A DNA stretch of 9,481 nt from an uncultured Clostridia bacterium. GTDB lineage: Bacteria; Bacillota; Clostridia; Christensenellales; Aristaeellaceae. The stretch is taken from the NCBI GenBank assembly GCA_946409855.1, contig CAMJXZ010000106.1:1-9481 (forward strand), written 5' to 3'. The position numbers and the translations under genes are program-made. Each line of letters opens with the position of its first letter. Within the stretch, counting starts at the first letter, position 1. This document shows, piece by piece, positions 6,383 to 9,481 of the stretch. The notes beneath the pieces are model-generated. The model made no database searches. It worked only from the letters and a program-made list of their open reading frames with translations, and had not been told where the DNA came from.

Positions 6383-7147
6383 TTACAGACTGAACAGCCC
6401 CGGCAGCGCGTTGTACAGGTAGCGGAAGATCGTTTCGTAATCGTGCACGCCGCCCTCGAGCACGTCATACCGGAGCTGTTCGCCGAAGAGATCCGGGTAG
6501 GCCCGCATTGCCCTGATCTGGGCGTCCAGGTTGGGGAAAGCGATGTCCCTGCTGCCGGTGATGGCGTGGATGCGGTAGTCCGGAGCGCTTTGCTTTTCAG
6601 CCGCTTCGGCGAGCTTCGCGGCGGTCTCTTCCGGGAATTTCCCGCCGCCTTTCTCGCCGCACACCCAGCAGTCCCCGCTGAGCGGGAGGAAGCGGCTGAA
6701 CAGGTCGGGCGCCTGCAAAAACGCGTACCAGGTGGTGACGCCGCCCATGGAGAAACCGCTGATCGCCCGGTCTTCACGCCGGAAACGCGTGCCAATGCGG
6801 TCTTCCGCCAGCGGGATGACCCGGTCCCTCAGCTCCGCGCAGAACTTTTTCACCGCGATGCCCGACGAAGCGGGCGTTTTGTCCGTTTCGCCGGGGTCGT
6901 AAAAGCAGGGCGAGACGATATACATCGGCTCCATCAGGGCATCGGCCGTCATATGGTCGATCATGTGCAGGAAGTCGTCCCGGAAAAAGGAGCGCTGGTC
7001 GCCGCCGCCGCCGTGAATCAGGTAAAGAATATGCCCGGCCCCGCCCTCCGGGAGATACACAAGGACGTGTTTTTCGCCGTAGGAAAGGGATTCGACCCTG
7101 CCCGCCCGGGCGCAGGGGGCAAAATATGAACCGGGAATCTGCTTCAT
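6383..7147 (-). CDS. Alpha/beta-hydrolase, putative esterase (Fes/feruloyl-esterase-like)
   Basis: This is a 254-residue single-domain hydrolase of the putative esterase family (Pfam PF00756 type), which includes enterochelin esterases and the acetyl or feruloyl esterases of xylan degraders. HGGGG at 45-49 forms the oxyanion hole, GFSMGG at 131-136 holds nucleophile Ser133, and Asp201 (in GSRDIAF) and His235 (in GGVHDYETIF) complete a probable Ser-Asp-His triad. There is no signal peptide, so it would act in the cytosol, or its substrate is imported first. AGGAGG lies 6 nt before the ATG at 7147, a very strong ribosome binding site. In a gut or rumen Clostridium a plant cell-wall ester (acetyl or feruloyl) is a plausible substrate, but no carbohydrate enzyme neighbours it here. 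The fold and triad are secure; the substrate is not. Confidence 0.9.
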   Translation of the reverse strand: MKQIPGSYFAPCARAGRVESLSYGEKHVLVYLPEGGAGHILYLIHGGGGDQRSFFRDDFLHMIDHMTADALMEPMYIVSPCFYDPGETDKTPASSGIAVKKFCAELRDRVIPLAEDRIGTRFRREDRAISGFSMGGVTTWYAFLQAPDLFSRFLPLSGDCWVCGEKGGGKFPEETAAKLAEAAEKQSAPDYRIHAITGSRDIAFPNLDAQIRAMRAYPDLFGEQLRYDVLEGGVHDYETIFRYLYNALPGLFSL

Positions 7148-7177
7148 GGCGCGCCTCCTGATGGTTTCGTTACAGCC

Positions 7178-7186
7178 ATTCTACCA
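7178..7186 (-). promoter_or_regulatory. Candidate extended -10 promoter of the esterase gene
   Basis: On the minus strand TGGTAGAAT (7186-7178) gives a -10 TAGAAT preceded by TGG. A good-looking TTGACG lies upstream (7201-7196), but only 12 bp away, too close for a standard pair, so the -10 would work as an extended -10 without a proper -35. The position, about 30 bp before the ATG and after the upstream terminator, is sensible. Confidence 0.33.
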
Positions 7187-7260
7187 TCTTTGCCGCGTCA
7201 AGTACACCGGCTTACGCGAATATCAGACGCCGGAAAGCGCCGCGGCGCCGCGCGGACGAC

Positions 7261-7310
7261 AAAAAAGCCGGAAGCCCCGGGGGACATCCCGGGAACTTCC
7301 GGCTTTTTTT
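7261..7310 (-). terminator. Bidirectional intrinsic terminator for the tsaD-serine hydrolase unit
   Basis: AAAAAAGCCGGAAG (7261-7274) pairs with 7296-7309, an uninterrupted 14-bp stem with A6 and T7 flanks. CCCGGG (7276-7281) and CCCGGG (7288-7293) extend it inside after a small internal loop. Both strands end in a U tract, so it can work either way; given the gene order, its job is to stop minus-strand transcripts from tsaD and the serine hydrolase before the esterase promoter. Confidence 0.88.
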
Positions 7311-7393
7311 ATCTCCGGCGGCACGAGGCCCAAAAACGGATCCGCCGATCCGCCCCCATGCCCGCGGCGCTGCGGAAAGGAGAAACTTTACTG

Positions 7394-7540
7394 CTAATCC
7401 CTAATCACTGATCGCTAACCGCTAATCCCTAATCGCTAACCGCTAATCCCTAATCGCTAACCGCTAATCACTAATCACTAACCGCTAATCACTAACCGCT
7501 AACCGCTAATCACTATTCACTAATCACTAATCACTAATCC
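7394..7540. repeat. Array of 21 degenerate 7-bp tandem repeats (CTAAYCN)
   Basis: The array is 147 bp, exactly 21 units in unbroken phase. Unit types on the plus strand are CTAATCA (7), CTAACCG (6), CTAATCC (4), CTAATCG (2), CTGATCG (1) and CTATTCA (1). Base 5 (T/C) and base 7 (A/C/G) vary, and C at base 5 always occurs with G at base 7. On the minus strand the units read as GATTAG/GGTTAG-type repeats. The last unit contains the TAG stop of the serine hydrolase gene. The heptamer has stops in several frames, and no protein is encoded across it. Confidence 0.95.
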
Positions 7541-8715
7541 CTCATATCCCTCAGCACCTTTTCCGTGACGCTGTGCAGGTGCTCGTCCTTCAGGTAGACG
7601 TAATGCACGGAGGAGATCACCCGGGAGCCGTCCGGCCAGAGGACCGTGCCGGTGCCGTCCGGGTTCAGGCCGTAATCGGCCCAGGTTTCGCCTTCCTTGG
7701 GGACCAGCACGGACAGCCGATTCATTACCCGGGAGCCCAGGTAGAACTCAAACACGCCCTGTGCCGGGTCGACAGCCAGGTGGTTGCCGGTAAACCCGCT
7801 GACGCCCAGCGCGGCGTCGGACAGAAAGGCCGGCGTTTCGGAGAAATGCTGGTCCGGGTGGCGGACGTAGCATTGGCAGCCCAGGCACTGGGTGGTGGTG
7901 CCGTCCGGCAGGCGGCGGCCGACGTGGTTTTCGGCCATCAGGCGCAGGGCCTCCGGGGAAACGACCCGGCCCGCCAAAATCCCCTGGCAGAGGCGGACAA
8001 TGTCCCCCGCGGTGGAGAACAGCCCGGCGTGGCCGGGGCAGTCGTCCCCGTCCGCGTTGAGGACCCGGGCCTTCGGGTCGTGGGGGACGCCGGGGAGCAC
8101 GCCGTCCCGCAGGATGTAGTTTCCCTTTTCGATCCGGTGTTCGCGGTTGGTGGAGACACAGCGGGGACGCAGGGCGTCCGGTACGCGGCAGAAAGTCTCC
8201 CGCATCCCCAGGGGGTCCAGGATCTCATTTCTGAGCAGCGTCATGTAGGGCAGGCCGGAGGCGCCCTCCACCACGTACTTGAGCACCATGGCGTGCATGT
8301 CGCTGTAGGGCCGGGGGCCGTTTTCCTCCGCCCGGGCAGCGAAAAGGAGGGCCAGCGCTTCGTCCCGGGAAGGGGCGCCGTCGACGCGGCCGGGGGTCTG
8401 CAGGGACTTTTCGAACCAGGCCGTCTGGCGGACGGTGAGGCCGGACAGGCCGGCAAAGCACGGGGCGTACCGGGTGACCGGCGCGTCCAGGTCGACCTTT
8501 CCTCGGTCGTAAAGCCGCATCAGCAGCAGGGCGGTAAAGAACTTGGTCAGGCTGGCCAGGTCGAACAGGCTGTCCTCCCGGACGGGCGTTCCCTGTTCGT
8601 CGATCACCCCGCCCCAGGCCCGGCAGGAACGGTCCGCCGTGCCGCAGGCCACGGACATGCAGGCGAGCACGCGGGTCTCTTCCGTGAAAAAACGGATCGC
8701 GGATTGGAACGGCAT
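7534..8715 (-). CDS. Beta-lactamase-fold serine hydrolase (class C / PBP4*-like family)
   Basis: This 393-residue protein belongs to the beta-lactamase-related serine hydrolases (Pfam PF00144 type), a family of penicillin-binding-like peptidases and esterases. SLTK at 55-58 is the SxxK catalytic motif, YSD at 137-139 stands in the YxN position, GHAG is at 228-231, and GFTG at 307-310 replaces the KTG box, as in many esterase-like members. No signal peptide is seen, so it is probably cytosolic, and resistance to beta-lactams should not be assumed. The ATG at 8715 is preferred because GGGAGGTG lies about 4 nt upstream and the protein then starts near the fold. An alternative ATG at 8769 overlaps the tsaD stop as ATGA and would add 18 residues (411 total), but its ribosome binding site is weak. 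The gene follows tsaD closely and probably shares its transcript. Its stop codon lies in the 7-bp repeat array. Confidence 0.88.
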   Translation of the reverse strand: MPFQSAIRFFTEETRVLACMSVACGTADRSCRAWGGVIDEQGTPVREDSLFDLASLTKFFTALLLMRLYDRGKVDLDAPVTRYAPCFAGLSGLTVRQTAWFEKSLQTPGRVDGAPSRDEALALLFAARAEENGPRPYSDMHAMVLKYVVEGASGLPYMTLLRNEILDPLGMRETFCRVPDALRPRCVSTNREHRIEKGNYILRDGVLPGVPHDPKARVLNADGDDCPGHAGLFSTAGDIVRLCQGILAGRVVSPEALRLMAENHVGRRLPDGTTTQCLGCQCYVRHPDQHFSETPAFLSDAALGVSGFTGNHLAVDPAQGVFEFYLGSRVMNRLSVLVPKEGETWADYGLNPDGTGTVLWPDGSRVISSVHYVYLKDEHLHSVTEKVLRDMRD

Positions 8716-8765
8716 GGGCACCTCCCGGATATCGGCGGATGGGACAGGATGAAACGGCGTCTGCT

Positions 8766-9481
8766 TCATGCCCGGAACAGGCTCAGGGAAGGCCTCGCGT
8801 TCAGGCTGAGGCCGGCGATTTCCCCCTTCATCAGACGGAAATACGCCGCGGAGCCGATCATGGCCCCGTTGTCCCCGCACAGGGAAAGGCGGGGCATGTA
8901 CAGCGCGATGCCCGCCTGATCGCACAGGGCCTGCATCTGCCGGCGTAATAGGCTGTTGGCGGATACGCCCCCGGCCAGCGCCAGGCGGGCGGCTCCGGTA
9001 TCCTTCGCGGCCTGGATGGTCTTTTCGCACAGCATGTCGACCACGGCCTTGCGGAAGGAGGCGGCCAGGTCCGCCGCGTCCATGCGGCAGCCCCGCTGGT
9101 CCTGCTGGTGGACGGCGTTGAGGAAAGCGGTCTTGAGGCCGGAAAAGCTGAAGTCATAGGGCCCTTCGGTGTGGGGATGGGGGAGGGGCAGGGCGTCCGG
9201 ATCCCCCTGCTCGGCCAGCTTGTCCAGCCGGGGGCCGCCGGGATAGGGCAGGTCGAGCACCCGGGCGGCCTTGTCGAAGGCCTCCCCGGCGGCGTCGTCC
9301 TGGGTGCAGCCCAGCAGCCGGTATTCCCCGTAGCCGGTCACGTTCAGGATATGGCTGTGCCCGCCGCTGACCACCAGGCACAAAAAAGGCGGCTCCAGCT
9401 CCGGGTACGTCAGGTAGTTGGCGCAGATATGCCCTTCGATGTGGTGGACGGGGATCAGGGGCTTCCCGGACACGAAGGCCA
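8766..9481 (-). CDS. tsaD: tRNA N6-adenosine threonylcarbamoyltransferase, C-terminal part (5' end outside window)
   Basis: TsaD (Kae1/YgjD family) transfers threonylcarbamoyl from TC-AMP to A37 of ANN-decoding tRNAs, working with TsaB and TsaE. The frame is open to the right edge; 237 residues are visible and about 100 are missing from the usual 335-340. Family landmarks are all present: HHIEGH at visible residues 12-17, whose His13 and His17 match the metal-binding pair, LVVSGGHSHI, DDAAGEAFDKAARVL with PYPGGPRLDKLA, FSFSGLKTAFLN, LAGGVSANSLLRRQM, and LCGDNGAMIG with the final metal-binding Asp. The GTG at 9473 is internal coding sequence, not a start. It is the first visible gene of the minus-strand unit, followed by the serine hydrolase. 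Confidence 0.96.
   Translation of the reverse strand, partial: AFVSGKPLIPVHHIEGHICANYLTYPELEPPFLCLVVSGGHSHILNVTGYGEYRLLGCTQDDAAGEAFDKAARVLDLPYPGGPRLDKLAEQGDPDALPLPHPHTEGPYDFSFSGLKTAFLNAVHQQDQRGCRMDAADLAASFRKAVVDMLCEKTIQAAKDTGAARLALAGGVSANSLLRRQMQALCDQAGIALYMPRLSLCGDNGAMIGSAAYFRLMKGEIAGLSLNARPSLSLFRA

Larger units (their letters stand above)
7148..7533. other. 386-bp intergenic region between the serine hydrolase and the esterase
   Basis: From left to right it holds the esterase promoter region, a bidirectional terminator (7261-7310), an 80-bp GC-rich stretch with a small CGGATC-CGCC-GATCCG hairpin (7337-7352), and most of a 7-bp tandem array. An AAAGGAG at 7376-7382 looks like a ribosome binding site, but no usable start codon or protein-like frame follows. 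Confidence 0.7.

Noticed and set aside
7146..7411. Small plus-strand frames between the esterase and the array
   Set aside because: They run through the terminator hairpin and into the repeat array, with no homology or good ribosome binding site.
7394..7540. Heptamer array as a CRISPR array or a telomere
   Set aside because: Units of 7 bp have no spacers, so it is not CRISPR; the TTAG-like reading on the minus strand only resembles telomere repeats and the array is internal between bacterial genes.
7573..8919. Plus-strand open frame (448 codons) opposite the serine hydrolase and tsaD
   Set aside because: It is a shadow of two genes with clear catalytic motifs, and its composition is unlike a protein.

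Overview
The window is GC-rich (roughly 60 %), densely coded DNA, most probably from an anaerobic Firmicute of class Clostridia (a gut or rumen Oscillospirales/Christensenellales-type lineage). This rests on strong AGGAGG-like ribosome binding sites, extended -10 (TGTGn) promoter elements, the type of AraC regulator, the GT5 glycogen synthase and short palindromic intergenic repeats. The lineage is an inference; no rRNA or other taxonomic marker is present.

Layout, left to right. The plus-strand half (1-4971) holds the C-terminal part of an AraC-family regulator cut by the window edge, a glycogen synthase (glgA) with its own promoter, an adenine DNA glycosylase (mutY), and, overlapping mutY by 4 bp (ATGA), an unusual two-part protein: a double-membrane-span N-terminal region of uncharacterised type fused to a C-terminal GNAT acetyltransferase. 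The minus-strand half (5393-9481), read right to left, holds the C-terminal part of tsaD (tRNA t6A synthesis) cut by the right edge, a beta-lactamase-fold serine hydrolase, an esterase of the Fes/feruloyl-esterase type, and a secreted SH3-like protein with a C-terminal membrane anchor. The two halves converge on the 421-bp gap at 4972-5392, which contains a terminator hairpin and a composite palindromic repeat.

The genes are mostly ordinary housekeeping and accessory functions (storage polysaccharide, oxidative DNA repair, tRNA modification, hydrolases); nothing links them all into one pathway. Likely transcription units are glgA alone, mutY plus the fusion gene, tsaD plus the serine hydrolase, and esterase plus SH3-like protein.

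The most unusual items are non-coding or architectural. A perfectly phased array of 21 degenerate 7-bp units (7394-7540) lies just after the serine hydrolase gene and supplies its stop codon. A near-loopless 20-bp perfect inverted repeat follows glgA without a T tract. A nested palindromic element sits at 5188-5286. The membrane-anchored GNAT fusion is translationally coupled to mutY. I do not see a clearly new multi-gene system in this window.
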